Source of the DNA: Cryptosporidium bovis
Lineage: Eukaryota > Apicomplexa > Conoidasida > Eucoccidiorida > Cryptosporidiidae
NCBI GenBank assembly: GCA_009768925.2
Contig: VHIT02000034.1
Coordinates: 372,001 to 436,000 of the forward strand
Length of the DNA stretch: 64,000 bases
Direction: 5' to 3'
The stretch's first letter is position 1. Every line of letters begins with the position of its first letter. The notes beneath the pieces are model-generated. The model saw only the letters and a list, made by a program, of their open reading frames with translations, made no database searches and had not been told where the DNA came from. The position numbers and the translations under genes are program-made. This document shows, piece after piece, positions 21,661 to 31,773 of this stretch.

Positions 21661-22076
21661 CATATATCCATTACTTGTTGCAACAATACACTCATAAAAT
21701 ATTTTATTAGAAACTTTTTTTTATTAAAATCAAATAATTAATGTCCACCTGTTTATTATTTAGTTATAGTCGCTTATGTTGTGCGTCCTCAAATTATCGT
21801 ATAACGAGCATCAGAATTTACAGTAATTATATGCTCAATAAAGGGCATCCTTTATGAAAATAACCAAAGACATAGCGTGTGTGAATGAGACAATACATAT
21901 TTTATGCAAATTTTATGTCGGCGTTACACTATTAATGTTAATTTTTCTTATCGAGTTTGAAAGAGAAAAATGTGATAAAAAATATATATAGCAAATAATT
22001 TTATAACTTGTTTAAATTATTTTTGCTTTTATTTTCAAACTCTTGCTAGTTGCTCTTATTTGCCCATTGGTCATGC

Positions 22077-22113
22077 AAAAAAATGCAATTTACACGTAAG
22101 CTGCATTTTTTTT
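22077..22113. repeat. Inverted repeat with ATGCA ends
   Basis: AAAAAAATGCA (22077-22087) and its exact complement TGCATTTTTTT (22102-22112), separated by 14 bases. It could be a paired factor-binding site, since each arm ends in TGCA, or an RNA hairpin with a poly-U end. Confidence 0.75.
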
Positions 22114-23582
22114 GGTGCACACATTACACGTGTTGCCCACATAATAAAAAAACGGCACTTAAATAGTAAATCGAAGAGGGCAGTTTACATGAAGCTATTT
22201 CATTTTATTCTTTCAGTTGACTTTTTTCTACTGTAAACCTGCAAGCAACGAAGAATAACCAAAATCAGAATAAGATATCATTTCATCTGTATTATTGCTT
22301 TGATTGTTATTCTATTTGCTTTCACCTTAAATATGATAGAAGAGTGCAACGATGTACAAAATTTGATTAATATTTAAAAGGAAACAGTTAAACTCAACAC
22401 TTTATTGACTAGTTAGCCACTGTCCTCTAAATATAGTGATTCTATGTAGGAACTAGAATGAGAAGACAAACAAACACTACTGTGTAGCTATAAAAATAGT
22501 TAACAATCGAATACATCAAATTATGACTTATTAAACACAAAATTATATTTATACCTTTTTATCTTTTCTTTAATCTCATTCTGTATTTTTGCCCCTTTTT
22601 TCACAAAGCGGTGTGGGGCGCGAACGTGTATTATTGTGGGGATGGGGAATGTATAGTTGTATCTTAACAAATGCGCCAATGGTTATAATATTATTCAAAT
22701 ACTAGATAAGTTATAAAAAGTGATTTAATTATGTTGCCTGGCGGGTATCAGTTTGGATATTTAATCTAGATTTTAATATAAAATATCCAATATGTCTACA
22801 TGATATAGTATATATATAAATACAATAAATAAGGTGTGGGTATTGAAGTTACATTAAGAATCTGTGTTACGTTTATACAAGGAGATATATTGGAGGATAT
22901 GCAATAATATTGCTCAGCAAGTAACAATTAACCAAATATATAGTATATTGAATTTCCAGTTGACAGCATATTTAAAGATTGGTTTGATCCCCTAATATTA
23001 TGTGATTCTGTATTGCTATTGGGACAATTAAGCAATAAATACGGTTTTTACTTTCCAATTTTATATCATCACTTATAAATAACTTGTATTTATTGTGCAT
23101 CAAAATATTGGTTATTATACTATTACTTGTGAAAATAAAGAAAAAACCATTACCAACAATATTAATATAGTGCAATTTTGACAAAAATAGGAGAATTTGA
23201 ACCTTTAGATCTAAATGAAAACAGCGAGTAAAGAGGTGAAGCATTTTGGTTCATTATTTTTTTAATCTTTGAAAGTTAATTTAATGTTAATGTCTTGTGG
23301 TTATTACAATTTTGGAATGCGTGTTAAGGGTAAATAAAGATATAAATTACAATTTTTTTGCTTTATTTGTATTCAGGTAGGCAGGTATAAACGTTCAGAA
23401 TTTTATTTCATTTGTGATAGTTTAATGTAAAAGGTAAAACAATTGACTATTAGAGCAGGTATTTAGTATTAACAGGTATAGAAGGTAGTTGTTACTTTTT
23501 TCTGTTTAATTTATTTAGGTAATAGAAAGGTATAGTATTTTCTGAATTTAAAGGTATAAAAGGGATAGAGAATATATAAAAG

Positions 23583-24752
23583 ATGAAGTTTGGTATTTTA
23601 TATTCGCAGATTGGTAATTTGGAATTGGATGATTCATGTCACTTTTTAAGGGAATCTGTTTTTGATAGTAATAATAATGAAAATGAGATGAAATACACCA
23701 ATGTAAAATATAAGTACAAAAATTCAAACATATTGAATGAGATGATGGTCGAGGATAATTTAGTTCGTGGTGGAAGTTTAGTAGTGCCGAATTGGATGAA
23801 TAGTATGATTTACATGGAAAATAATAGCACACCTAATGATTTAAATAATGAATGTGAGAACATGAATAATGACTTAGATTTTAATACTAAAGATAGTTGC
23901 AATTCAGGTTCATGTGATTTAAATAATATGACCAGAAGACCAAGGCATTTTTCATGCTTTATATGTAATAAATACAAAGCAAGAAGTACGAAAGCGCGAT
24001 TTAAGGTATGCAAACATGTATGTTGCTATCATTGTTTAAGAAAGGCATTACAAATAGAATATTGGGGAGCAAAAAAAGATGTTTGGGAAAGATGCAGAGC
24101 AGTTTGTCCATTTTGTCATGTATTTTTAGACTGGTCAAAAATCAAACCGTTTATTCTCTTGACACCAGAGGCTAAAGAATATCCATTAATGGCTTTATGT
24201 GAAAATGATGAAAGAGTTGGAGAAGCATACAGAGTTTTGAATTCTTTTTTTCCAAAGGGTGTTCCTCATGAGGTAATTTTTGGTCAAAACATTGACTTTT
24301 CAATAAGACCAAAAGTGACACAAATATTGTTTGGGTACAATGTGGGGCTTTCTAATATTATAAATGATTATTCAAACAATAATTTAGATAAAAATGAAAA
24401 CAATAGTGGCAATGTAGCAGTGTGCAGCCAGATATTTAAGTTCGACAGTGACTTAGAATTGTTTGAAGAAGGTGGTATGTGCGACATAACAACAACCGAA
24501 GGAGAGGATGACGTTAAAGATGGGTCTGATTCTAGTTATTACAGTGATACAGACTACAGTACTACTATGAGGATTTATATTGGTAAAAATTGGGATAAAA
24601 TAGTTGAAAATGACAATTATAGTTCTCTATATTGCTATTCTGACAATAATAGTGAGCTGGATTCATTGGTTAACTCGGGACCTTGCGACATTTATCCGGA
24701 TATTTTTTCATCTTGGAGAAATAATGAATTTGTTTCAACAAGCAAATTATAG
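23583..24752 (+). CDS. RING protein, paralogue B
   Basis: 389 residues from an ATG at 23583. The RING island lies at about 125-185: CFICNKYKARSTKARFKVCK, then HVCCYHC, then CPFCHVFLDWSKIKPFILL. It matches paralogue A almost residue for residue in the core [RST(R/K)ARF(Q/K)VC(Q/K)H and CPFCxVxLDWxKxKPFI], except for a longer gap before the last CPFC that contains AKKDVWERCRAV. The flanks differ. The C-terminal 120 residues are acidic with Ser, Asp and Tyr, and end in SSWRNNEFVSTSKL; paralogue A has a comparable DWRTTTFM near its end. Function is unknown; a ubiquitin-ligase role is inferred from the domain only. Confidence 0.85.
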   Translation: MKFGILYSQIGNLELDDSCHFLRESVFDSNNNENEMKYTNVKYKYKNSNILNEMMVEDNLVRGGSLVVPNWMNSMIYMENNSTPNDLNNECENMNNDLDFNTKDSCNSGSCDLNNMTRRPRHFSCFICNKYKARSTKARFKVCKHVCCYHCLRKALQIEYWGAKKDVWERCRAVCPFCHVFLDWSKIKPFILLTPEAKEYPLMALCENDERVGEAYRVLNSFFPKGVPHEVIFGQNIDFSIRPKVTQILFGYNVGLSNIINDYSNNNLDKNENNSGNVAVCSQIFKFDSDLELFEEGGMCDITTTEGEDDVKDGSDSSYYSDTDYSTTMRIYIGKNWDKIVENDNYSSLYCYSDNNSELDSLVNSGPCDIYPDIFSSWRNNEFVSTSKL

Positions 24753-25122
24753 CTTTTAAATAGTTTATTCCTTGTGTAAATAAAGCGTGATCGGTGTATC
24801 GTTTTGAATATATTTTGTTTGAATAGATAAAAGTCAGTTAGTTGAGACTTTTGATATGGCAAATAGAAGTAAATGCGTGAACAGTTTTTTGTTAGTGAAT
24901 TTGAGTAATCATATGAAAAAAGAGGGAAAATGTGACAAATTAAATTTAAACAAGTAAAAAAATAATCCTTTTCATTTATTGTTGATTAAAACTATTATTC
25001 TTGGTGAAATTCCTTGTTTAGGTTTTTACATATAATTGCTTTTTTCTTTTGTTATTGTCTTTGGTAAAAGTTATTCGTATAGATATTATAAAATATATTT
25101 ATTTCTTGTTTCCTAATCGAAG
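24753..25122. other. Convergent 3' intergenic region
   Basis: AT-rich spacer after the RING gene and before the 3' end of the ankyrin gene. No gene or motif was seen. Confidence 0.5.
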
Positions 25123-26547
25123 TCAATTAACGTTCTCTGCCTTAGAGTATCCTTTACAAACAATAAATACAACGGTTGCAGCTAGTATGGAAGTACCGAC
25201 TAAAATTGAAGCTCCGACTATTGCTTTCCCAGTTGCAGTCCATTTATTTTCATTCTGATGTTTATTTTTTGCTTTCTCCTCTTTATTCTCATCTTCATCA
25301 TTTTCATTATAACCTCTGAGAGCTGGAAATGTTGTGTCAATTTTATTTATCTCACTAAATTTCGTCCTGTTTTCAATATATTCATTATCTTGATTTTTGC
25401 TGCCTGTTTCATAATCACTCTTTAGTTTATCATCTTCTTGCAGTTCCTGATATTCTGTTTCAGTTAATTCCCTTATAGTTGGTGAATATTCATCTTCTAA
25501 TGTTTGAATTTGACTATCTACTAATTGAGATGCGTCATATTGTTGCGTTTGAGAAGGTATTTGTTGTGCATTAACATAAGCTTCTTTTCGAGAATAATCT
25601 AGATCCAACTGATCATTTTCCGTCGCTTGATCGTATCCTTGTTCATTTTCATTATTCTTTATTTCCTTATAATATTCAATATCGTCATCTATTTTTTTAG
25701 CATATTCTTCTTGTTTCATTAATTCTTTTAATTGTTTCTCGCTCTCCTCTTTTTCAGCAGATGAAATCGAATCTTCAATGACTTCAACTCCATCTACAAA
25801 TCCTTCCCTTTCGGCTAATGTAGATACTCTGAAGAAGTTTTTCATCGTGTCTACTGTTTGCTGGTCTCTGTGATGTATTGCAATATCTATTGGTCTTTGG
25901 CCATGATTATTTAACGAGTCAAGCATTTCTGCAACAATATTTGATTTAAACATAATACCTAATACATAATGTACTATTTCATCATTCTCGGACATTGCTG
26001 CTAAGTGAGCCAAGTTATTTCCTTCAGTATCAATCAATTTATTTAATTTTGCTCCTACCCAAAACTTTTGTGATAATGTATGTGATAATGCCTGTAATAA
26101 GCCATGCTCAACCATCTTCTGCAATATGGTCCTACCTTTGTTATCTACAGAACATGTTAATATACTAATATATGTACCTGGCTCCAATCCTGATATATTT
26201 GACATTGTACCTTGTAAACTATCCAATGCTGCTATCAATTCCTTTTCCGAATTCTCTTGCAATTTACTTTTTGGAAGAGAAAGCTGGTATATTATATTTC
26301 TTATACTTAATAGTACATAGTTATTTGGATATTTCGTCATTAACCAACCCAATATTGTTGTACATTTTTGCCTTGATTCAGGTGGTATGTGAAAAATATC
26401 TACCAATGTAAATGCTGGTAATTTATCTGTTTCCGAACTTTCACCATTTACGCCTAGTATTGAATTATTATCTAGTATAAAACCTATGCATACTATTACC
26501 AAAAAAAAACGTATCAGTGAATTTACACTTATAATTTGTGATCTCAT
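25123..26547 (-). CDS. Signal peptide, ankyrin repeats and C-terminal membrane helix
   Basis: 474 residues. An N-terminal hydrophobic signal lies at about 10-33. Ankyrin-like units lie at about 140-235, including DNKGRTILQKMVEHGLLQAL, EGNNLAHLAAMSENDEIVHY and HGQRPIDIAIHHRDQQTVDT. A Glu/Gln-rich, probably helical and disordered stretch at about 245-440 comes next. A hydrophobic helix at about 445-467 is followed by a short basic tail (CKGYSKAENVN). The predicted topology is type I, with the ankyrin repeats in the lumen or outside the cell, unusual for a fold that is normally cytosolic. The protein is not recognised by name. It is divergent from the next gene across 1.3 kb. Confidence 0.85.
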   Translation of the reverse strand: MRSQIISVNSLIRFFLVIVCIGFILDNNSILGVNGESSETDKLPAFTLVDIFHIPPESRQKCTTILGWLMTKYPNNYVLLSIRNIIYQLSLPKSKLQENSEKELIAALDSLQGTMSNISGLEPGTYISILTCSVDNKGRTILQKMVEHGLLQALSHTLSQKFWVGAKLNKLIDTEGNNLAHLAAMSENDEIVHYVLGIMFKSNIVAEMLDSLNNHGQRPIDIAIHHRDQQTVDTMKNFFRVSTLAEREGFVDGVEVIEDSISSAEKEESEKQLKELMKQEEYAKKIDDDIEYYKEIKNNENEQGYDQATENDQLDLDYSRKEAYVNAQQIPSQTQQYDASQLVDSQIQTLEDEYSPTIRELTETEYQELQEDDKLKSDYETGSKNQDNEYIENRTKFSEINKIDTTFPALRGYNENDEDENKEEKAKNKHQNENKWTATGKAIVGASILVGTSILAATVVFIVCKGYSKAENVN

Positions 26548-27882
26548 TTTCTTCTATTATTAGTATTTTCTAGTTTACTAATAAAAAAGAGAGAAAAAGC
26601 TTTACTGAACAGCCTATTTTTAGCCTCAGTATTTTATTAACTTTTCTGTTATAGATGTTTTAACTCCTGAGTTTACTTACTAAAATTGATATTTATTATT
26701 TAATTTGATTTTACATATGGTTTATTTTACGTATCATTTTTCACTTTTATTTGATTCTTTAATTTTAATTTTTCTGTTCACTTTTTTTCCTAGACTTTTT
26801 GTTAACATATATACTCTAGTATATATTTATTTGTACTAGCTATTTTATATAGTATTTTGTTATTATTCATAAGTGTGTATTTATTTAATAATTTAATGCT
26901 ATAAAACACTTACAATTTTCCCTTATTCTCAGTGCATTCCTATCTTTTTATATTTCTTGCACCCAATTATTAAATTTTATTTATGGGTGTAAATGCATTT
27001 AAATTTATTCATTTTTTAATTCTTTCTTTCACCTTTAATTCACACAATTTTTTAAGTGATATTTGTTGATTTTACAAGTGTTTTGAACAATATAGAGAAG
27101 CTAAATTTTTTCTTTTTTTGATCATGCATTATTCATCGTTGTTAAGTATCTCCATGCTATTACTACTTAATTATAATACTTGATCTATTAATTTACATTC
27201 GGCATAGCTACCTTATAATAGAAACAAACAACTATTCCTCTAATATTAATCAACTAATCTTGAGGTACGAATCTGTAAAATTCTTTAAACAAACTCTATT
27301 TATCGTCTTATTCTAGATATTTTCCTAACTAACACAAAATATAAGCATGAGAAATGTGGGTAAATCCACATGAAACAATTCATTCGGAATATATATTTTA
27401 TTTATTTTTTCAATGAGTTCATACTTTATTTGTAACAGATAGAATCATGCAAACCTAAGATTCATAATGTTAATGTTTTTTTCTTCAGAAGTATGTTTGA
27501 ATATAGTTATATTATCATTCATTAATTATTAATAGTTGCAAATCACAATTTATAGGTATCAACATTTTGTTATGTGATGATAGGAACAAAACAAATGAAT
27601 AAACCATTCCAAGTAAGACCTTACAAATTGTTGTATGTTGCATTACTTTTTTTGGCCAAGTAATGTATTCAAGGTGCGCGGGAACTTTTTTAATTATTAA
27701 TTTAGTGATTAATATTCACCACACAAGGTAGCTATTACCACCGCTTATATTTGGAGATTGTATAATTAAAAGATAGAATAGCATGCATACGAACAATTTA
27801 ATCTGTGTTGCATAAAAAAGCAAACATATTTGTTTCTTCAATTACTTTTTGAAATAAAATCGTAGATACAATAAAAAAAGAT
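26548..27882. promoter_or_regulatory. Divergent intergenic region
   Basis: 1.3 kb of AT-rich DNA between two divergent membrane-protein genes. Only weak landmarks were seen: GGTGCGCGGG at 27672-27681, and GCATGCATAC at 27782-27791, about 95 bp upstream of the plus-strand ATG. No gene was found. Confidence 0.45.
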
Positions 27883-28443
27883 ATGGATAATGAACGTGCA
27901 ATAGGTTCAATAAATAATAACTATTTAAATTTTGGGATAGAAAACAGCACATTTGTTGGAAATGGTGCAGCAAGTTGTAGTAAAAAATTGGATGATTTAA
28001 TAGAATTATTAATCTATGTACAACTATTAATTTCATTGTTCCTTTGTATAGGCAGAACCGATTATAATTTTATATTATATCTTTTGGGATACTATATATT
28101 TTGTGCAGAAACAGCTCCAATAGACATCAATTCATTAATTAGAAAAATAACAGGAATAAGACGTTACTTAATGTTAATTATTTTGGCAGCTTTAATCGAA
28201 GTTGTTTGGCTTTCTTTTGCTATTTCAGGTTGGACCTGTCTAAATAATCAAAGTCCCGATGTTTGTTTTGTTGAAGATTTTCAAATGAATTGGGAGTTGC
28301 AGTTGCATATTTATATAATTTGGGGTTCACTTGTTAATTTAATCCTTAAATTTATTCTAGGAATTAGTTGTTGGATGTGGATTGATAGAGAAAGAAATAA
28401 ACTTGAATCAATATCTATTAAACCCCTTTTGTTTTCCTGGTAA
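27883..28443 (+). CDS. Small four-helix membrane protein
   Basis: 186 residues. Four hydrophobic helices lie at about 43-60, 62-76, 95-115 and 147-167, with a cysteine-containing loop (SGWTCLNNQSPDVCFVEDF) between helices three and four. The N-terminus is soluble and Asn/Ser-rich. Size and spacing are somewhat like the AGTRAP-type family of small ER/Golgi proteins, but I cannot confirm this. A function is not assigned. The start is the first ATG. Confidence 0.75.
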   Translation: MDNERAIGSINNNYLNFGIENSTFVGNGAASCSKKLDDLIELLIYVQLLISLFLCIGRTDYNFILYLLGYYIFCAETAPIDINSLIRKITGIRRYLMLIILAALIEVVWLSFAISGWTCLNNQSPDVCFVEDFQMNWELQLHIYIIWGSLVNLILKFILGISCWMWIDRERNKLESISIKPLLFSW

Positions 28444-28885
28444 CTTAATTTGTTCTATATTGAAGGCACTAATTCTTTTTTTCCATTGCTAAAAAAAGAA
28501 AAGTTAGATTCGATCATATCCATATTATTGTTGTAATTGAATGTTATCTGAATTATTAAATTGCAGTATTACCTCAAACATTAACTGCATACCAAAACGG
28601 ACCCGAATGCATGGATGATACTTACTATGACAAAACGACTAATGACGGATTTCACACTCAACGATAAAAACTACGGGATATTATGTTAATTTCAAAGCGA
28701 AATTAATAAAATAAAAAAGCAAGATGATGTATAACTACTAAGGTAAATGAACAATAGATACAATATAACTCAACAATAGTGAGTAAGGAGATCAAAATAA
28801 GTAAAAAAATAAGTAAATGAATATCAAATCGGCCTTCATTCTTTACTTATTTTAAATCGTATTACAGTAGATCAATGAGTTAAAA
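28444..28885. other. Convergent 3' intergenic region
   Basis: Spacer between the four-helix protein gene and ANP32. It is somewhat richer in G and C near 28590-28680 than its flanks. No gene could be supported. Confidence 0.45.
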
Positions 28886-29767
28886 TTAAGAATCATCCTC
28901 GTCACTCACTTCAATTTTTTGTTTTTTTAAGTTTGTCTCAGTTTCGTCAGCCTCATCATCTTCCTCATCATCGTCACATTCACCTTCGAAATCATCAAGT
29001 TCATCATCTAAATCGGCATCACCTGGTTCGAAGTCAACTTCATCTTCATCGTCCTCCTCATCAAAGTCATTCTCATAGAATTCCTTAAGATCGACTCCAT
29101 CATCATCATCATCCTCATCTTCTTCATCATTATCGTCCGATATTTCGTGAGCATCAGAATGACCTGTTTCTATTTCTTCACCTCCAATCGTGTCATCATC
29201 TAGAACTTCAACCTCATCTTCATCATAACCGTAATCTTCAACTTCTTTTCCGTCCTTGTCCATTTCGTCTAATACAACTAAATTAGGTATAGTTTCAAAC
29301 ACTATAGATCTGTACGAGTCTGGATTGTTTTCTGCAATAGGATTTAACAATATAGATAAAGTTTCTAGATTTGGCAGTTCTTTAAGTAAACAAAGCTCTG
29401 TGAAGTCACGAATCTTATTTCCACCTAATAGTAAACAACGAAGATTCTTGTAATTTAGTAAAACGTCAAGCCCACCAGATATATGGTTATCTTGAAGTTC
29501 AAGGACTCTTAAATTCTCTAATGGGGGGAAATTATCCAACTTTTGTAAACCTGTAGCGTTCAAACTTAAATGTTGTAAGTTTGAAAAACGACCCAAAAAT
29601 TCACTATCCTCTTGCGATAATTCCCTAAGTTTAACACCGTCTAAAACCAACTCTTTTACCTCTGAATATTCTACACTATTAATATTACTGTTTTGGCTAT
29701 TTGGTACTTCCTCGTCTGGTAATACTAAGTCCTGTTTTCTAAGTCGATTTCTTATTGAAACCTCCAT
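28886..29767 (-). CDS. ANP32: ANP32-type acidic leucine-rich nuclear protein
   Basis: 293 residues. Leucine-rich repeats occupy about 35-160 (VKELVLDGVKLREL, LQHLSLNATGLQKL, LRVLELQDNHISGG, LRCLLLGGNKIRDF), closed by the LRR-cap segment ENNPDSYRSIVFETIPNLVV. From about 175 to the end it is almost pure Asp/Glu, interrupted near the C-terminus by the basic NLS-like KKQK. This is the ANP32 layout. Family members are nuclear histone chaperones and phosphatase inhibitors that also aid mRNA export. The acidic tail is encoded by GAT/GAA runs. Confidence 0.93.
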   Translation of the reverse strand: MEVSIRNRLRKQDLVLPDEEVPNSQNSNINSVEYSEVKELVLDGVKLRELSQEDSEFLGRFSNLQHLSLNATGLQKLDNFPPLENLRVLELQDNHISGGLDVLLNYKNLRCLLLGGNKIRDFTELCLLKELPNLETLSILLNPIAENNPDSYRSIVFETIPNLVVLDEMDKDGKEVEDYGYDEDEVEVLDDDTIGGEEIETGHSDAHEISDDNDEEDEDDDDDGVDLKEFYENDFDEEDDEDEVDFEPGDADLDDELDDFEGECDDDEEDDEADETETNLKKQKIEVSDEDDS

Positions 29768-30570
29768 TTTATCAGTTAGAATTACCCCACTGCCAAATGC
29801 AGTTCCCTTGGTGAGGGGTCAGATAACTTTAGGTGGGGTGTACTCTTTTGTATTTAATAATTTATTTTTCTTTATAATTTTTAAATTATATTTGTAATTT
29901 AGCGATATTTGGCGCCAGTAGTTTCTATTTTTTAAATAATTCATTTTCCCCCAAACAAGTATTTTTAAGTGTTGCTTAATTGTTAATTTGTTATTATCGA
30001 TTCTTATTTTGTTTTGTTTAGGTGATTCAAGTATTGGTTTATTTTCAGAGTCACTTCATTAATGTATTATCAATTCTGACAAAATATAATTGAAAATAAC
30101 AGACATTTTAGTGAATATACATTTTTTTTCGTTTGAGCTGTTTAATTTAACCACATTTTGTAAGGTTCTTGTTATTTTTAAATAATTTAATTGTCGTTAT
30201 TCTATTTCACAGAGATAGGGTGTTTTTCAGATGATTTACTACTAATTACTTAATTATTGTTGAATTTGACGAGTATTCCTGTACTGATTTATTTAGAAAC
30301 CTTTTTTGTACCTTGACTGGTGATATCAAATTAAAAACGACAGAAATGTATCTGAATAGACGTTTAAAGCAAGCTGAGTCATAATTAAAAATAATATTTA
30401 ATGTAGTCAAATCTAATGGTATAAAAATGGATCCGTATCTACTTCAAAATTATCTACTAGCTCATAGTAATATGATAAAATTTGTCTATAATAAATAACA
30501 GAAAGAATAGTGAAAAAGAAAACTTATGAATAAATTTATTTGATGGTAGTATATGATTCTAAATGTAGAG
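29768..30570 (-). promoter_or_regulatory. Upstream region of ANP32 with TTTGGCGCCA
   Basis: Spacer between two minus-strand genes. TTTGGCGCCA at 29908-29917, about 140 bp upstream of the ANP32 start, is a textbook E2F-like sequence. The rest is AT-rich, with no supported gene. Confidence 0.55.
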
Positions 30571-31773
30571 TTACTTTGGAGCCAAAGCAATAAATGGCTG
30601 TTTTTTAAGACATATATTAACGCCTTCTTCCAAATATTCATCTCTTGATATCCATAAATTTTCTTGGTAGTCTTTCAATTCACTGAATAGTTGTGCTCCT
30701 TTCCAAACAGCAAAACTTCTATCCTCAGAAGGTGTAACTCTAATATTGCTTTTTGCTTGAGAGGGGCATATATACATAAGCTCCTCTTCAAACCTCTCAA
30801 CAATTCCGCTAAATAATGAACTCCCACCACTGAGTATAATTGAACTCATTAGACTTTTTCTGACTTCGATAGGAGATGACATAATTGATTCCATGACTAA
30901 TTCATGGACAGGCTGAACATCTCTCATAATTAATCTAGGATCAAAAAGTACTTCAGGGGCATAGAATCTTTCTTTATCCAACTCTATTTTATTTGTCACT
31001 TCATCATGCAATGTAAGCCCATCTGGTAGAGTATAAATTTGTGATATTTCTTCCTCAGGGCGTTCGTTCTCTAAAGAGGGATCCTTTGCTATATAACAAA
31101 TGGTTTCTTTTATCATTCTTACATGTTCAAGATCATCCCTTGTTGTTGCAATATACCCTCTATCTGAAAGTAGTTTTTGAAGATACATTGTTATTTCTTG
31201 ACCACCTATGTCTGCTCTTCTCAATGAACTTGAATCACAATAACCATCATAAACTGGAACAACCTGTGTTACACCTTCTCCAATGTCACAGGCAACACCA
31301 GTGGTTTTTCCAGCACAATAAAGAGCCATTAAACCCTGAAGTGCAATATTTAAACTTTGCGTTTGAAACATTTCAAACATAAGCTCCGTTATTTTTTCTT
31401 CATGTCTATTGCTGCATAATGGTGGTTTTGTTATTATTACAGAACTGTCTAATGGATCTATGTCTAATCCACGGTAAAATAAATAATTTAAAAGTTCTTC
31501 AAATTTTGACCAATCATCTATATGCCCATGGTCTATGGGAAACGTAAGTGACAGCTTTTTTCTTTGTGCTATTGCCTCTTCACCTACAAACACTGGATTA
31601 TTATCCTCATCTTCTGGGATATATCTAGACCTATATTGTCCTACCATTGATGGGAAAATGCATGTTGGTGACTTATCATTTCCCGTACCTGCCTTCATAT
31701 AACCTGAACCACAGTCAATGATTATACACTGCTCTCCATCATTTATATTTTGATTTGCTGAGATTGATGCCAT
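30571..31773 (-). CDS. Divergent actin-like protein
   Basis: 400 residues, the size of an actin with about 25 extra. Actin-fold signatures are present: phosphate-1 loop IDCGSGYMKAGTGND, phosphate-2 DIGEGVTQVVPVYDG, adenosine motif LSGGSSLFSGIVERF, and the C-terminal SFAVWKGAQLFSEL. It differs from conventional actin in subdomain 2 (EDEDNNPVFVGEEAIAQRKK), and the terminal KCF is replaced by ALAPK. Apicomplexans are known to lack a normal Arp2/3 complex and to carry actin-like proteins of their own, and this fits that group (ALP). It could also be a diverged Arp1 or Arp2. Polymerisation cannot be judged. Confidence 0.88.
   Translation of the reverse strand: MASISANQNINDGEQCIIIDCGSGYMKAGTGNDKSPTCIFPSMVGQYRSRYIPEDEDNNPVFVGEEAIAQRKKLSLTFPIDHGHIDDWSKFEELLNYLFYRGLDIDPLDSSVIITKPPLCSNRHEEKITELMFEMFQTQSLNIALQGLMALYCAGKTTGVACDIGEGVTQVVPVYDGYCDSSSLRRADIGGQEITMYLQKLLSDRGYIATTRDDLEHVRMIKETICYIAKDPSLENERPEEEISQIYTLPDGLTLHDEVTNKIELDKERFYAPEVLFDPRLIMRDVQPVHELVMESIMSSPIEVRKSLMSSIILSGGSSLFSGIVERFEEELMYICPSQAKSNIRVTPSEDRSFAVWKGAQLFSELKDYQENLWISRDEYLEEGVNICLKKQPFIALAPK

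Larger units (their letters stand above)
21203..23582. promoter_or_regulatory. 2.4-kb shared promoter region of the RING paralogues
   Basis: Divergent spacer with no supported gene. It holds a TA-rich tract at 21612-21660 and a 7-bp hairpin ATAAAGG/CCTTTAT near 21839-21857. An 11-bp inverted repeat lies at 22077-22087/22102-22112. The palindrome ACACGTGT is at 22126-22133. A GC-richer patch lies near 22609-22650 (GGGGCGCGAACGTG), and CCTGGCGGG is at 22737-22745. Several short GTAATAG/GGTAT-like steps near 23450-23570 precede the plus-strand gene. Its length and motif content suggest tight, probably stage-specific control; this is inference. Confidence 0.5.

Noticed and set aside
22972-23244. 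90-codon minus-strand frame in the shared RING promoter
   Set aside because: No recognisable motif; expected by chance in 2.4 kb of AT-rich DNA.
28590-28680. Slightly GC-richer patch with ATGATA/TGACGG words like box C snoRNA
   Set aside because: No proper box C/D pair with a closing stem could be found.
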